Assembly: GCF_000058485.1 (NCBI RefSeq)
Contig: NC_008278.1
Location: forward strand, 2,598,962-2,662,961
Source: Frankia alni ACN14a
Lineage (GTDB): Bacteria; Actinomycetota; Actinomycetes; Frankiales; Frankiaceae
Direction of reading: 5' to 3'
Length of the DNA: 64,000 bases
Position 1 is the first letter of the stretch. Every line of letters starts with the position of its first letter. Below, piece after piece: positions 52,881-62,119 of the stretch. A program made the position numbers and the translations under genes. The notes beneath the pieces are model-generated. The model saw only the letters and a list, made by a program, of their open reading frames with translations, was not told where the DNA came from and did not search any database.

Positions 52881-53609
52881 TCAGCCGGCTGTCGGGGAGT
52901 CCGGTCGGCCACCCGGCGGCACCACGCTCGCCGAGCCGAACGCGGGGCCGTCGAAGGTGTCGATGCGGGTGAAGGTGCCGACCGGGTGGCGGGTCAGCCG
53001 GGTCGTGCGCCGGGCCGGATAGCCGAGGGCGAGCACGGCGGCGATGCCGTGGTCGGGCGGGAGGTGCAGCAGGGCGGCCGCCGCGGGCTCGCGCCGGGCG
53101 GCGAAGGTGGTCAGCGTCCCGCCGAGGTCGGCGTCGCGGGCCGCCAGCAGGATGTTCTGCGCGAATGGGTAGATCGACGCGCCGCCGACGACGCTCTGCC
53201 GGTCGAGGTCGACATCGGTCACCGCGAGCGCGGTGAGCCGCACGGCGAGGACGAGCAGGACGGGCACCTGGTCGAAGGCGTCGACGAACGCACTCGGCGC
53301 GGGGGTTCGGGCGGCGGCGTCGAGGTCGATCGCGGGGCCGTGCCAGCGGCCGTCCGGGCCGGGCGCGAACGGCCGCACCCCGGCGCGCTGTTGCGCCACG
53401 TACTCCCGCCAGCCCTCGCGAACCAGGTCACGCAGTTGCCGGCGCAGCTCGGGGTCGCGCACGACGAGCACGGCCCACGGCTGCTGGTTGCCGCCGCTCG
53501 GGGCGAACCGGGCGGCGTCGAGAACCTGTTCGAGCACCTCGTCCGGCACCGGCTCGGCGGTGAACTCCCGCACGGCACCGGCGGTGCGCATCACCTCACG
53601 CAGCTCCAC
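52881..53609 (-). CDS. nitroreductase-family protein 2
   Basis: 242 aa FMN-type nitroreductase fold, more distant from the first one. REFTAEPVPDEVLEQVLDAA, RFAPSGGNQQPWAVLVV (FMN loop), SVVGGASIYPFAQNILLAAR, LGGTLTTFAARREPAAAALL and AAVLALGYPARRTTRLTRHP are visible. Substrate unknown. The GTG start is in front of ELREVM; an upstream GTG at 53645 would add 12 residues. It is a separate gene, downstream of the phosphatase on the same strand (97 bp). Confidence 0.85.
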   Translation of the reverse strand: MELREVMRTAGAVREFTAEPVPDEVLEQVLDAARFAPSGGNQQPWAVLVVRDPELRRQLRDLVREGWREYVAQQRAGVRPFAPGPDGRWHGPAIDLDAAARTPAPSAFVDAFDQVPVLLVLAVRLTALAVTDVDLDRQSVVGGASIYPFAQNILLAARDADLGGTLTTFAARREPAAAALLHLPPDHGIAAVLALGYPARRTTRLTRHPVGTFTRIDTFDGPAFGSASVVPPGGRPDSPTAG

Positions 53610-53706
53610 GCCCGCGAGCCTAGCGCCGTTTTCCGCATAAGCCACACCTTCGCATGGCTGGCGCGGTGGCGCGGTCGGTCGTTGGTTGCCGTTCGTCGGC
53701 CAGCCG

Positions 53707-55455
53707 TCAGTCGGAGCGACGGCGGCGCAGGGTGAAGCGCTCCAACAGGGTGTAGGCGGGCGCCGGGTCGCCCGCCTGGACGCGGGGCGCGTGATGATAG
53801 CTCACGGTGATGGTGGTGGGCCCGCCGGGGCGGCTGCCGGGGTCGAGGTCGAACACGGCGATGCCGTACGGGTGGCCGCTGGCGTCCGGGCGGGCCGACC
53901 ACACCGCTTCCTCGACCGCGTCGGCGGGCGATTTGGCGTAGGTGCCGGTGGAGGCGTTGCGGGTGATCTCCGTCCGCCTCGTGATCACCTTGCCCTGTCG
54001 GGCGCCGGTCGGGGTGGCGCCGTAGCTGTCGGTGGGGCCGCTGGTCCCGCCGCCGCCGAGGACCAGGTAGACGGTGCCGGCGTCGGTGTCGAAGGTGTCG
54101 GCGGTCGGGTCGGTGACGACGGGCCGCGGGCGCAGGGTGTCGACGGTCGCGCCGCCGGCGACCTCGGTCCCGCGGTCGCGGTCGAAGCCGCGGACCGGGA
54201 ACGTCCGCTCGTAGTCGTGGTCGTGCCCGGAGACGACGAGGTCGACCTGGTAGCGGTCGAACAGCGGCAGCCACGCCTGGCGCAGACCGAGGTCGGAACC
54301 GTTGCCGGTGGCGGAGCTCGACAGCGGGCACTGGTGCGTCTGGACGATGATCCAGTCGATGGTGCGGTCGGCCCGGGCGGCGGCGAGGGTGCGCTCCAGC
54401 CAGCGGGTCTGCAGGTTGCCGCCGGGGGTGAGCGTGCCGTTCGGGCCGGCGGCGAGCGGGCCGGTGTACAGCCGGTTGTACTGGCTGTGACCGGCGGGGA
54501 TCGTCGCAGCGCCGTTCGGCGGGACGACGTCGGTCGCCGCGAAGGCGCCGCCGTCCTGGTAGATGACGTCGTCGGCGTCCAGGGAGACGAACAGCGCCGA
54601 GCCGACCCGGTAGCTGTAGAAGTTGCCGGCCAGGCCGCGGATTCCGTTCGACGGCAGGCTGAACCGGGTCAGATACGACTCGTAGCCGTGCGGGCCGTTG
54701 CCGAACTCGATCTCGTGGTTGCCCAGCGCCGGCATCCACGGCCGGTTCGCCGCGGAGCGGGCCACGTTGACGCCGAAGTCGCGCCACACCGCCGGTTGCT
54801 GCGCGAACGTCAGGTTCGCGTAGCACAGGTCGCCGTTGAGCAGGTGGAACAGCGGCGCGAAGCGTTCGACCGCGTCCACGGCGTGAAACGCGTTGGGGGA
54901 CGAGATGGTCCACGCCTTGTCGGTGGCCAGGTCGCCGTAGCTGGTGAAGCGGAACGGGAACCGGCCGCGGCGAGCGGTGGTGAACGTCCCGCCGGGGCCG
55001 CCAGAGCCGCCGGGGCCGCCAGGGCCGGCGGTGGACGGCCCGGCCGGGACCGGACCGTCGGCGGTGTCGACCTGGTAGACGTAGGCGGTGCCCGGGTCGA
55101 GGCCGCGCAACTTCGCGTGGTAGGTCACGACCCGCTGGCCGTTCAGGCCGTCGACGTAGGTCCGCTCCTCGGCGTCGACGAACCGGCCGAACCCGCCGGC
55201 CGCGGTGCCGAGCCGCACCCGCGGCCGGCGCACGGCGGCCGGCGACACCCAGGACACCGTCACCGCCGTCGCCGGGTCGTCGCCCCACCCCAGGTGCACC
55301 TGCTCGGGGGCGGTGTCCGGCCCGGTGCCCGCGAACGCCGGCTGCCGCCACAGGGTGGGGCCGGCGGCGACGGTCAGCCCGCCGCCGATCGCGGCCGTGC
55401 GCAGCATGGTGCGCCGGGACGGCCCGGCCGAGCTGGTCGTGGGGTTCGCGTCCAT
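53707..55455 (-). CDS. Tat-exported purple-acid-phosphatase-like metallophosphoesterase
   Basis: 582 aa. The Tat signal SRRTMLRTAAIGGGLTVAAG is followed by an N-terminal fibronectin-like domain (VHLGWGDDPATAVTVSWVSP, LDPGTAYVYQVDTADGP). Then comes a metallophosphoesterase with FTSYGDLATDKAW, LLNGDLCYAN (GD.CY), PALGNHEIEF (GNHE) and VVSGHDHDYERTFP (GHDHxYER). It hydrolyses phosphate esters outside the membrane. The C-terminal DTDAGTVYLVLGGGGTSG and AVFDLDPG are also family features. A Gly/Pro repeat (GPGGPGGSGGPGG) separates the two domains. Confidence 0.9.
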   Translation of the reverse strand: MDANPTTSSAGPSRRTMLRTAAIGGGLTVAAGPTLWRQPAFAGTGPDTAPEQVHLGWGDDPATAVTVSWVSPAAVRRPRVRLGTAAGGFGRFVDAEERTYVDGLNGQRVVTYHAKLRGLDPGTAYVYQVDTADGPVPAGPSTAGPGGPGGSGGPGGTFTTARRGRFPFRFTSYGDLATDKAWTISSPNAFHAVDAVERFAPLFHLLNGDLCYANLTFAQQPAVWRDFGVNVARSAANRPWMPALGNHEIEFGNGPHGYESYLTRFSLPSNGIRGLAGNFYSYRVGSALFVSLDADDVIYQDGGAFAATDVVPPNGAATIPAGHSQYNRLYTGPLAAGPNGTLTPGGNLQTRWLERTLAAARADRTIDWIIVQTHQCPLSSSATGNGSDLGLRQAWLPLFDRYQVDLVVSGHDHDYERTFPVRGFDRDRGTEVAGGATVDTLRPRPVVTDPTADTFDTDAGTVYLVLGGGGTSGPTDSYGATPTGARQGKVITRRTEITRNASTGTYAKSPADAVEEAVWSARPDASGHPYGIAVFDLDPGSRPGGPTTITVSYHHAPRVQAGDPAPAYTLLERFTLRRRRSD

Positions 55456-55806
55456 GGGCCGTGATGCTGTCGGGTCCGGCGGACGGTGAGCGGACGTGCA
55501 CATGGCGACAACGGGACCATCAGGTGAACCTGGCCGTACGGTGCGACGGCGACGGCAACGGCAACGGCGGCGGCAACGGTGACGGCATCGGCGACGGCAT
55601 CGGCGGCGACGGGGCGTCGGTGTCGCGGGGAGCGCCTGCTTCGGGGCGGGTTGCTGGCGTAAAGTCGGCGCTGCGTCGGCCGCGGTCACGCGGTCGGATC
55701 CCGTGGCGGGGCGGGAACGGCGGGGTTCGTGGCGGGGCGGGAACGTCGAGGGCCGCCAGGGCCGGGACGCGCAGGCGTGCCCGCCGCCCGCGAGCAAGGA
55801 GCGCGC
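55456..55806. other. 351-bp gap with hexanucleotide repeats
   Basis: Between divergent genes. Positions about 55546-55618 hold degenerate ggcaac/ggcgac/ggcatc hexanucleotide repeats. No supported gene. The ribosome site of the azoreductase (AAGGAG) lies at its end. Confidence 0.55.
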
Positions 55807-56469
55807 ATGCCCGGACTGCTGCACCTGGACTCCTCCGCCGACCTCACCGGCTCGACGACGCGGGCGCTGACCCGGACCTTCGCCGATACCTGGCGGGGGC
55901 TCGGCCCGCAGCACACGGTCACCTACCGCGACCTGCACACCGATCCGCCGCCGCATCTCAGCGACGCCGCGCTGCACTGGGCGCCGCGACTGCGCCGTCC
56001 GGGGGAGACGCCCGATCCCGCTGCCGCGGCAACGCAGGAGCGCCTGCTCGCCGAGCTGCTCGCCGCCGACGTGCTGGTCATCGGCGCGCCGATGTACAAC
56101 TGGTCGATCCCGTCGACGCTCAAGGCGTGGATCGATCAGGTGCACGTCCTCGGCGTCACCGCGCCGTTCGACACCCGGGAGCAGCCGCTGGCCGGCCGCC
56201 CGGCCGTCGTCGTCTCCGCCCGCGGCGCGCAGTACGGCCCCGGCAGCCCGACGGCGGGCTGGGACCACGCGGTCCCGCCCGTCGAGCTGGTCCTCGGCCG
56301 CTCCCTCGGGATGGCGGTGACGGTCGTGTCGACCGATGCGACGCTGGCCTTCCGGGTGCCGGCGATGGCCGAGCTGCGCACGACGGCGAAGGCGGAACTC
56401 GACGCCGCCCACCGCTCCGTCATCGAGCTCGCCACCCGCCTCGGTCACCAGTCGGCCCCTGTCCGCTAG
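55807..56469 (+). CDS. FMN-dependent NADH:azoreductase/quinone reductase
   Basis: 220 aa flavodoxin-like fold of the AzoR group. [20 protein letters not shown] (FMN phosphate site), [20 protein letters not shown] (FMN ring site PMYNFxIPxxLK), and [14 protein letters not shown] match. It reduces quinones or azo compounds with NADH. AAGGAG stands before the ATG. A hairpin directly follows the stop codon. Confidence 0.88.
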   Translation: MPGLLHLDSSADLTGSTTRALTRTFADTWRGLGPQHTVTYRDLHTDPPPHLSDAALHWAPRLRRPGETPDPAAAATQERLLAELLAADVLVIGAPMYNWSIPSTLKAWIDQVHVLGVTAPFDTREQPLAGRPAVVVSARGAQYGPGSPTAGWDHAVPPVELVLGRSLGMAVTVVSTDATLAFRVPAMAELRTTAKAELDAAHRSVIELATRLGHQSAPVR

Positions 56470-56470
56470 G

Positions 56471-56485
56471 CCACGGTCAACGTGG
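56471..56485 (+). terminator. short hairpin after the azoreductase gene
   Basis: CCACGgtcaaCGTGG starts one base after the stop codon; GC-rich flanks may extend it. There is no T-run, so termination is uncertain. Confidence 0.4.
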
Positions 56486-56796
56486 GGCCGCGGGGGCCGA
56501 ACAGCGCCCTGTGGAGAGCGAGACGCTCTTGTCCTCAAACGCCGGCACATACAGGGGACCGCGCAGGACGTCGGGTTGGTCGTGCTTTTCACTCTGCAGG
56601 AGACGCCCTTGTCCGCCGGACCCGGGTCGCCACGAAGTGGTGCGGAATTCCGTGTCCGGGTAGAGTGATGTCATCCGGAGCAACGGCCTCGAATCTCTCC
56701 CGTTGTCATACACAGGTCGATCATCGGGTGGGAGCGTAGCCGAACGGAAGACTCCGTTCGGTGCGGGGGGCGGCGTTGCGAGGAGTTAGCGAGTCG
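56486..56796. promoter_or_regulatory. upstream region of the DUF1918/response-regulator pair
   Basis: 311 bp with no supported gene. AT-richer spots near 56585-56600 and 56700-56720 (ttgtcatac) are promoter candidates for the signalling genes downstream; no operator recognised. Confidence 0.35.
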
Positions 56797-57018
56797 ATGG
56801 CGATGATTTATACCGGAAACACCATGTATGCCAGGGTCGGGGACCGGCTGATTCAGCAGGGCAGGCCGGGCCATGGCGAGCGCCACGGTGTGATCCTTGA
56901 AATTCGGGGGGAAGGGGGGAAGGCTCCGTACGTGGTCCGCTGGGACGACGGACGCCAATCGTGGTACATACCCGGCACGTCCCCGCCGACCGAACTGCGT
57001 GCGAGCCGCGACAGATGA
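56797..57018 (+). CDS. DUF1918 small protein
   Basis: 73 aa. It matches the DUF1918 pattern: ARVGDRLIQQGRPG, ERHGVILEIRGEGGKAPYVV and RWDDGRQSWYIPGTSPP, a small SH3-like barrel found across actinobacteria, function unknown. The ATG at 56797 is used; ATG 56803 is possible. The stop overlaps the response-regulator start by ATGA, so the two are translationally coupled. Confidence 0.8.
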   Translation: MAMIYTGNTMYARVGDRLIQQGRPGHGERHGVILEIRGEGGKAPYVVRWDDGRQSWYIPGTSPPTELRASRDR

Positions 57019-57470
57019 CCACGAATGTCACGTCGCCGGGGCCGTCGACCGCCCAGCAACGGTCGGAGCCGGCCCCGAAGCGGAGCGGGCAGACGATTCT
57101 CGTCGCGGATGACGAAGACGCCATGCGCGAGATCATGCGCCGGGTCCTCACCCGCAACGGATATCACGTTCTTACTGCCCCGTCCGCGGTCGAGGCGTGC
57201 ACCATCGCCATCGAACATGTTGGTGAGATCGATCTCCTCCTCACCGATGTCATCATGCCGCGCATGCAGGGCAGGGAACTGGCCAACCGGATCAAGGCCG
57301 GGCGGCCGGCCATCCGCGTTCTCTACATGTCCGGGTATCCCCACCCCGTCCTCACGGCGCAGGGAAAACTGGAGGCAGACGTCTACCTGCTGGAGAAGCC
57401 CTTCACCGGACCGGTCCTGCTGGACAAGGTACGAGAGGTGCTCGACGGATCGCCACCCGCCTCCACGTGA
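57015..57470 (+). CDS. stand-alone response-regulator receiver protein
   Basis: 151 aa: a 30-residue Pro/Ser-rich head, then one REC domain and no output domain. TILVADDEDAMREIM (acidic pair), LLLTDVIMPRMQG (phospho-acceptor Asp), VLYMSGYPHP (Ser switch) and LLEKPFTGPVLL (Lys) are all present. Its REC domain closely resembles the receiver at the end of the hybrid kinase at 58521-60494 (shared MSGY-HPVLT-QGKL), so the two probably share a phosphorelay or arose by duplication. Confidence 0.9.
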   Translation: MTTNVTSPGPSTAQQRSEPAPKRSGQTILVADDEDAMREIMRRVLTRNGYHVLTAPSAVEACTIAIEHVGEIDLLLTDVIMPRMQGRELANRIKAGRPAIRVLYMSGYPHPVLTAQGKLEADVYLLEKPFTGPVLLDKVREVLDGSPPAST

Positions 57471-57513
57471 CCTGTGACCGGACAGCCCACAACAGGATGG
57501 TGGCCGGGTCGGC

Positions 57514-58242
57514 CTACTTGTTGGTCACGTCCGCGTTCTTCTTGGTTACGTCCAGGTTCGACAGGTTCCACACCTGGTGGGCCCTGGCCACGATCCTGGC
57601 CCCCTCCTTGTTCATCGCCTGAACAGTCTCAAGCGCACGGGCGGCGCTGTCGCCGACTCGGCTCATCACAGTGCTGATGGTCTGCAGGGCCGATGCCTGG
57701 TCGGACAGTCGCTTCGTGAGATCCTCGAGCAGCCGCTGATTTTGCAGAAGCAGCCGGGCATTCGCCACCGAAACAGCCGCCGGATCGGCGAACAACTCCC
57801 CGACCCGGACCGCGTCCTCGGCAAACGCGTCCCGTCCTGTCCCATACACGTTCAGGGACCCGATCAGGTCGCCCTCCACCTCCAGCGGCAACGAAAGCGC
57901 GCTTTCCACCCCTAGGCGGGCGGCCTCGACACCGAAACGGGGCCAGCGTGGTTCCGCCCCGAGCCTGGTCGAGATCTGGGTGCGCCGGTCCTTGCAGGCC
58001 TGGAGGCATGGCCCCTCTCCCAGCCTGTACTGCGCGTCGTCGACATCGCGGACGAACGGCGCACTCGCCACCACGGTGTCCGGCTGGCGCTCCTCTATCA
58101 GAGCCAGGCCGGCACCGTCGGCGCCGGGAATCGCCTGCGCCGCAAACATTGCAATTTTCGTCAGGACCGCCCGCAACGGCTCCGTCAGGGCTACCCCGGA
58201 GAGATCGGCAAGGCTCTTGCCTAGCTGATCATCGTCCGACAT
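57514..58242 (-). CDS. GAF-domain protein with degenerate ANTAR-like tail
   Basis: 242 aa. The GAF domain spans about residues 15-160: AVLTKIAMFAAQAIPGADGA, APFVRDVDDAQYRLGEGPCL, RTQISTRLGAEPRWPRFG and ESALSLPLEVEGDLIGSLNV. After a coiled segment (LLLQNQRLLEDLTKRLSDQ), the place of an ANTAR RNA-binding domain reads TISTVMSRVGDSAARALETV, with only partial match, and the end is a polar tail. Antitermination is therefore doubtful; small-molecule or redox sensing by GAF is more likely. GGAGGTCGCG precedes the ATG. Confidence 0.8.
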   Translation of the reverse strand: MSDDDQLGKSLADLSGVALTEPLRAVLTKIAMFAAQAIPGADGAGLALIEERQPDTVVASAPFVRDVDDAQYRLGEGPCLQACKDRRTQISTRLGAEPRWPRFGVEAARLGVESALSLPLEVEGDLIGSLNVYGTGRDAFAEDAVRVGELFADPAAVSVANARLLLQNQRLLEDLTKRLSDQASALQTISTVMSRVGDSAARALETVQAMNKEGARIVARAHQVWNLSNLDVTKKNADVTNK

Positions 58243-58520
58243 CGCGACCTCCAACTGATCGGGCGGCTACCGCTCTTCGAGCATAACCATCTGTTCGCGT
58301 ACCACAACTTGATCTACCCGCCTCTGCTGTGGCCGCAGGGGAAATGGCAGCCGAAATCGACGAACTCCGATCGTTGGTCAATGAACATCGAAAAGGCCGT
58401 GGCCGGTCCAGAAGGATGGCTCGGCGCCGCTCCCGACGCGCGGCGAATCGTCTACGCACCTGCTAGCGTCGATCGCCGTCCACGTGAAGTAGGTGCGCGG
58501 ATACCTGAGGGTGGAGTGTG

Positions 58521-60494
58521 ATGGAGGATTCACCGACTGACCTGGCAAGCGGCTTTCTGGAGGCGGCGCCGGATGCGATTGTCGGGGTCCGGCCGGATGG
58601 GCGGATTGTTCTGGTCAACGCGCAGACCGAGCGTCTGTTCGGCTATGGCCGTGATGAGCTGGTCGGTCAGTCGATCGAGATTCTGGTGCCCGATGCCGCC
58701 CGCGGCGCGCATCCGGCACATCGTCGCGATTATCTGGCCGATCCGCGGCCACGGCTGATGGGGGCCGGCCTGGAGCTGGCTGCGCGTCGCCGTGATGGCA
58801 GTGAGTTCCCCGTGGAGATTGCGCTGTCCTCCATCGACACTCCCGACGGTCTCATCGTCGCCGCGGCCGTGCGGGATGTGACCGATCGTATTCGCGCGGA
58901 GGCGAGGTTTCGCGGTCTGTTGGAGGCGGCGCCGGATGCGATCATCGGAGTACGGCCGGATGGGCGGATTGTTCTGGCCAACGCGCAGTCCGAGCGTCTG
59001 TTCGGCTATGCTCGTGATGAGCTGGTCGGTCAGTCGATCGAGATTCTGGTGCCCGACGCCGTCCGCGCCGCGCATCCGGCACACCGTCGTGACTATCTGG
59101 CCGATCCGCAGCCACGGCTGATGGGCGTCGGCCTCGACGTGGCTGCGCGTCGCCGTGACGGCAGTGAGTTCCCCGCGGAGATCTCGCTGTCCTCCATCGA
59201 CACCCCCGACGGTCTCATCGTCGCCGCGGCCGTGCGGGATGTGACCGGCCGCCTGGATGCCCGCCTCGAAAAGGAACGGCTGCGCGCCGAGGCGCAGCGC
59301 GGCCGCCTTGAGAGCCAACTCCACCAGTCGCAGCGACTCGAGAGCCTCGGTCAGCTCGCCGGTGGGGTGGCGCACGACTTCAACAACCTGCTCGGCGTCG
59401 TCATCAACTACGCCACGTTCGTCGCCGAGGAGATCGCTCAGGCCGCGGCGGCGGACGCAGACAAAGAGCGGTGGAGCGACGTCCAGCGCGATATCGACGA
59501 GATCCTACGTGCCGCCGATCGCGCCACCACCCTGACCCACCAGCTCCTCGCCTTCGGTCGCCGCGAGACCGTACAGCCCAGGGTCATCGACCTGAATCAG
59601 GTCGTCACCGACATGGAGCACCTGCTGCGCCGTACCCTGGGCGAACACATAGTGTTGCAGACCAGTCTCCATCCCGACCTGTGGCCTGTCATGGCCGACC
59701 CCGGCCAGATAGAGCAGGTCCTGACCAACCTCGCGGTCAACGCCCGCGACGCCATGTTCGGCGGCGGCGTCCTGACCATCGACACCACCAACGTCGACGC
59801 GGATTACGAGTACGCTGCCGAACGGCCAGACGTGAAAGTCGGCCGCTACACACAGTTCCGCGTGTCCGACAGTGGAACCGGCATGTCACCCGAACTCGTC
59901 GCCCGGGTCTTCGAGCCGTTCTTCACCACCAAGCCGAAAGGTGAGGGATCGGGCCTCGGACTGGCCACTGTCTACGGAATAATCAGTCAGGCCGGCGGAC
60001 ACTCCGCGATCTACTCCGAGCCCGGAGTCGGCACCACCATCAGATGTCTCCTTCCTGCTACCACCGCCAGGACGGTCACCGTCGACGAGGAGGCCACCCC
60101 CATAACCCCCGCGCGCGACGGGGAGACGGTTCTCCTCGTCGAGGACCAGTCCGCCATCCTCGAGGTCACCCGGCGCCTGCTCACCCGTAACGGCTACCAG
60201 GTTCTCACCGCAGGCTCCGCCCACGATGCCATCCCCATCGCCGCGGAGTACCCCGGCGAGATACATCTGCTCCTCACCGACGTCATCATGCCGCACATGC
60301 AGGGAAAGGAACTCGCCGACCGCATCCGCACCGTCCGGCCGGGTATCCGAGTGCTCTACATGTCTGGCTATGCGCACCCCGTTCTCACCACCCAGGGAAA
60401 ACTCGACCCCGGTGTCATCCTGTTGGAGAAGCCCTTCTCCGAACATCTTCTCCTCGCCAAGGCCCGGGAAGCCCTCGACCTCGCTCCGGTGTGA
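58521..60494 (+). CDS. hybrid sensor kinase: PAS-PAS-HisKA-HATPase-REC
   Basis: 657 aa, no TM segment. Two PAS domains (about 10-125 and 131-246) are nearly identical because of a 363-bp tandem duplication. A coiled linker follows, then the HisKA-like H-box GGVAHDFNNLLGVV (His285), the N-box NLAVNARDAM, the G-boxes DSGTGMSPE / GEGSGLGLATVYGI, and a C-terminal REC with LLVEDQ, LLLTDVIMPHMQ and EKPFSE. This is the ntrY/FixL-like cytoplasmic hybrid type. Start ATG 58521 (GTG 58518 directly before) after GAGGGTGGAG. The GAF protein and the stand-alone receiver nearby are plausible partners. Confidence 0.93.
   Translation: MEDSPTDLASGFLEAAPDAIVGVRPDGRIVLVNAQTERLFGYGRDELVGQSIEILVPDAARGAHPAHRRDYLADPRPRLMGAGLELAARRRDGSEFPVEIALSSIDTPDGLIVAAAVRDVTDRIRAEARFRGLLEAAPDAIIGVRPDGRIVLANAQSERLFGYARDELVGQSIEILVPDAVRAAHPAHRRDYLADPQPRLMGVGLDVAARRRDGSEFPAEISLSSIDTPDGLIVAAAVRDVTGRLDARLEKERLRAEAQRGRLESQLHQSQRLESLGQLAGGVAHDFNNLLGVVINYATFVAEEIAQAAAADADKERWSDVQRDIDEILRAADRATTLTHQLLAFGRRETVQPRVIDLNQVVTDMEHLLRRTLGEHIVLQTSLHPDLWPVMADPGQIEQVLTNLAVNARDAMFGGGVLTIDTTNVDADYEYAAERPDVKVGRYTQFRVSDSGTGMSPELVARVFEPFFTTKPKGEGSGLGLATVYGIISQAGGHSAIYSEPGVGTTIRCLLPATTARTVTVDEEATPITPARDGETVLLVEDQSAILEVTRRLLTRNGYQVLTAGSAHDAIPIAAEYPGEIHLLLTDVIMPHMQGKELADRIRTVRPGIRVLYMSGYAHPVLTTQGKLDPGVILLEKPFSEHLLLAKAREALDLAPV
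58561..59251 (+). repeat. 363-bp-period duplication of a PAS domain
   Basis: Positions 58561-58888 and 58924-59251 are a direct repeat of about 328 bp at offset 363 bp (121 codons). Long identical runs and mostly silent or conservative changes show a recent in-frame duplication. Confidence 0.92.
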
Positions 60495-60646
60495 GTCCCG
60501 GCCGGCGGTAAGGGCCCGGAGAAGCCTGGCAACCGCCTGGCGACGGCCGAGCCGCGCGGCCACGACGAAGGCGACGTTCGATGCCGCCCACCGCCGCGTC
60601 GTCATGCTCAACCGCCCGCCCCGGGCACCAGGGGGCCCGTCGTCCG

Positions 60647-61099
60647 TCAGAGCTTGCGGAAGTCCCAGCTGGTGATCTTCTCGGGGGTGAGGCGGAGCCA
60701 GCCGTGGCGGCCGTCGGGCTCGGTCGTGCCGCCGCCGGCGTACTTGGCGGCGAACAGGCGCTCCGGGACCTCCAGGTCGGGGTTCGGCACGTCGGCGCGC
60801 GGCGCCTCGCCGACCGGGGCGAACCGGCCGCGCAGTTCCACCCCCCGCAGCTCGCCGTAGCCGATCCCCGCGTCGACGAGCACGGCGGCGCGCGGGTCGC
60901 GGGCGAGGTCGGTCCACCGCTGGCTGCGCACGATCGACCACAGCCACAGCGCCTGGCCGTCCCACACGAACCACAGCGGCGTCAGGTGCGGGCCGTCGGG
61001 GCTGGCCGTCGCCACCCGGCAGACCCGCTCCTCGGTGAGGAAGGCGTCGATCTCCGCCCGCTCCATCGCGATCTTCCGGCCGCGTCGCTGTTCCTGCAT
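60647..61099 (-). CDS. PPOX-class FMN/F420-dependent protein
   Basis: 150 aa split-barrel of the pyridoxamine-phosphate-oxidase-like type: FLTEERVCRVATASPDGPHL, TPLWFVWDGQALWLWS, SQRWTDLARDPRAAVLVDAG and RHGWLRLTPEKITSWDFRKL. The last motif is typical of actinobacterial F420- or FMN-binding oxidoreductases. Substrate unknown. The start is ATG 61099; RRGRK at the N-terminus. Single gene. Confidence 0.85.
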   Translation of the reverse strand: MQEQRRGRKIAMERAEIDAFLTEERVCRVATASPDGPHLTPLWFVWDGQALWLWSIVRSQRWTDLARDPRAAVLVDAGIGYGELRGVELRGRFAPVGEAPRADVPNPDLEVPERLFAAKYAGGGTTEPDGRHGWLRLTPEKITSWDFRKL

Positions 61100-61235
61100 G
61101 CGCACATCCTCTCGGGCGGACCGCGCCGACCGCGGCCGGAGCGCAAACATCGTTCCTGCAAGGCCAGAAGGCTATTCTGTGTCTCCAGCCGGCGCCGGTC
61201 ATCCGCTCGGCGACGGCCCGGAGAGCCGGACCGGC

Positions 61236-61292
61236 CGGGCAGTTTGACGGGCGGGGCAGTTTGACGGGACGGGCAGCTTGACGGGACGGGGC
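61236..61292 (+). repeat. three tandem repeats of about 18 bp
   Basis: gggcagtttgacgggcg, gggcagtttgacgggac and gggcagcttgacgggac follow one another just upstream of the enoyl-CoA hydratase gene. Non-coding; could affect its promoter or leader. Confidence 0.75.
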
Positions 61293-61304
61293 GTGGAGCG
61301 GGCG

Positions 61305-62075
61305 ATGACGGACCGGGACGCGCAACGGGTGGACGTCCACCGCGAGGGCCATGTGCTGATCGTGTCGATGCGCCGCGAGAGTCGGCGCAACGCGGTCGAC
61401 CGGGCGATGGCCGACGCCCTCGATGACGCGCTGAACCTGCTCGACGACGATGACGACCTCTGGGTCGGCGTGCTCACCGGCACCCCGACGGTGTTCTGCG
61501 CGGGCAGCGACCTGACCGCCGGCGGCGACTACGTCACCGAGCGGGGCGGGGAATACGGCGTGGTCCGCCGGCGTCGTCGCACCCCGCTCATCGCCGCGGT
61601 CGAGGGCCCGGCGCTCGGCGGCGGCCTGGAGATCGTGCTGGCCTGCGACCTCGTCGTCGCGGGCGCGGGCGCCCGGTTCGGCCTGCCGGAGGTGACGATC
61701 GGCGTCGTCCCCACCTGCGGCGCGCTGTTTCGCGGCCCGCGGGCCCTGCCGCTGAACCTGGCCCGCGAGCTCATCCTCGTCGGCGATCCCTTCGATGCCC
61801 GGCGTGCCTACGAGGCGGGCCTCGTCAACGTGCTCGCCGAGTCCGGCGGGGCACTCGACGCCGCCCTGACGCTGGCCGAGCGGATCTGCCGCAACGCGCC
61901 GACCGCCGTGCGGGCCTGCCTCGCGGCCGTCGACGCCGCGGTCGCCCCGGCCGCCGACGCCGCCGGTTGGCAGGCCACCGCCGGCGCCCTCGACGCGATC
62001 CGCGACTCCGCCGACGCCGCCGAGGGCGTCCGCGCGTTCCTGGAGAAGCGCCCACCCGCCTGGACCGGCCGGTAG
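61305..62075 (+). CDS. enoyl-CoA hydratase/isomerase-family protein
   Basis: 256 aa crotonase fold. MRRESRRNAVDRAMADALDD, GVLTGTPTVFCAGSDLTAGG (oxyanion hole), AAVEGPALGGGLEIVLACDL and ARFGLPEVTIGVVPTCGALF (the Glu of LPEV is the catalytic position) are present. It probably acts in fatty-acid or aromatic-acid beta-oxidation; no other beta-oxidation genes are beside it. The ATG after GGAGCGG is used. Tandem repeats lie just upstream. Confidence 0.88.
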   Translation: MTDRDAQRVDVHREGHVLIVSMRRESRRNAVDRAMADALDDALNLLDDDDDLWVGVLTGTPTVFCAGSDLTAGGDYVTERGGEYGVVRRRRRTPLIAAVEGPALGGGLEIVLACDLVVAGAGARFGLPEVTIGVVPTCGALFRGPRALPLNLARELILVGDPFDARRAYEAGLVNVLAESGGALDAALTLAERICRNAPTAVRACLAAVDAAVAPAADAAGWQATAGALDAIRDSADAAEGVRAFLEKRPPAWTGR

Positions 62076-62119
62076 GCCACCGGAAGCGGGTCTCCTCAGG
62101 AGCTCTCGCCACCAGAGCC

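Noticed and set aside
56471..56485. Strong intrinsic terminator
   Set aside because: The stem is only 5 bp certain and no T-run follows, so it is listed only as a weak candidate.
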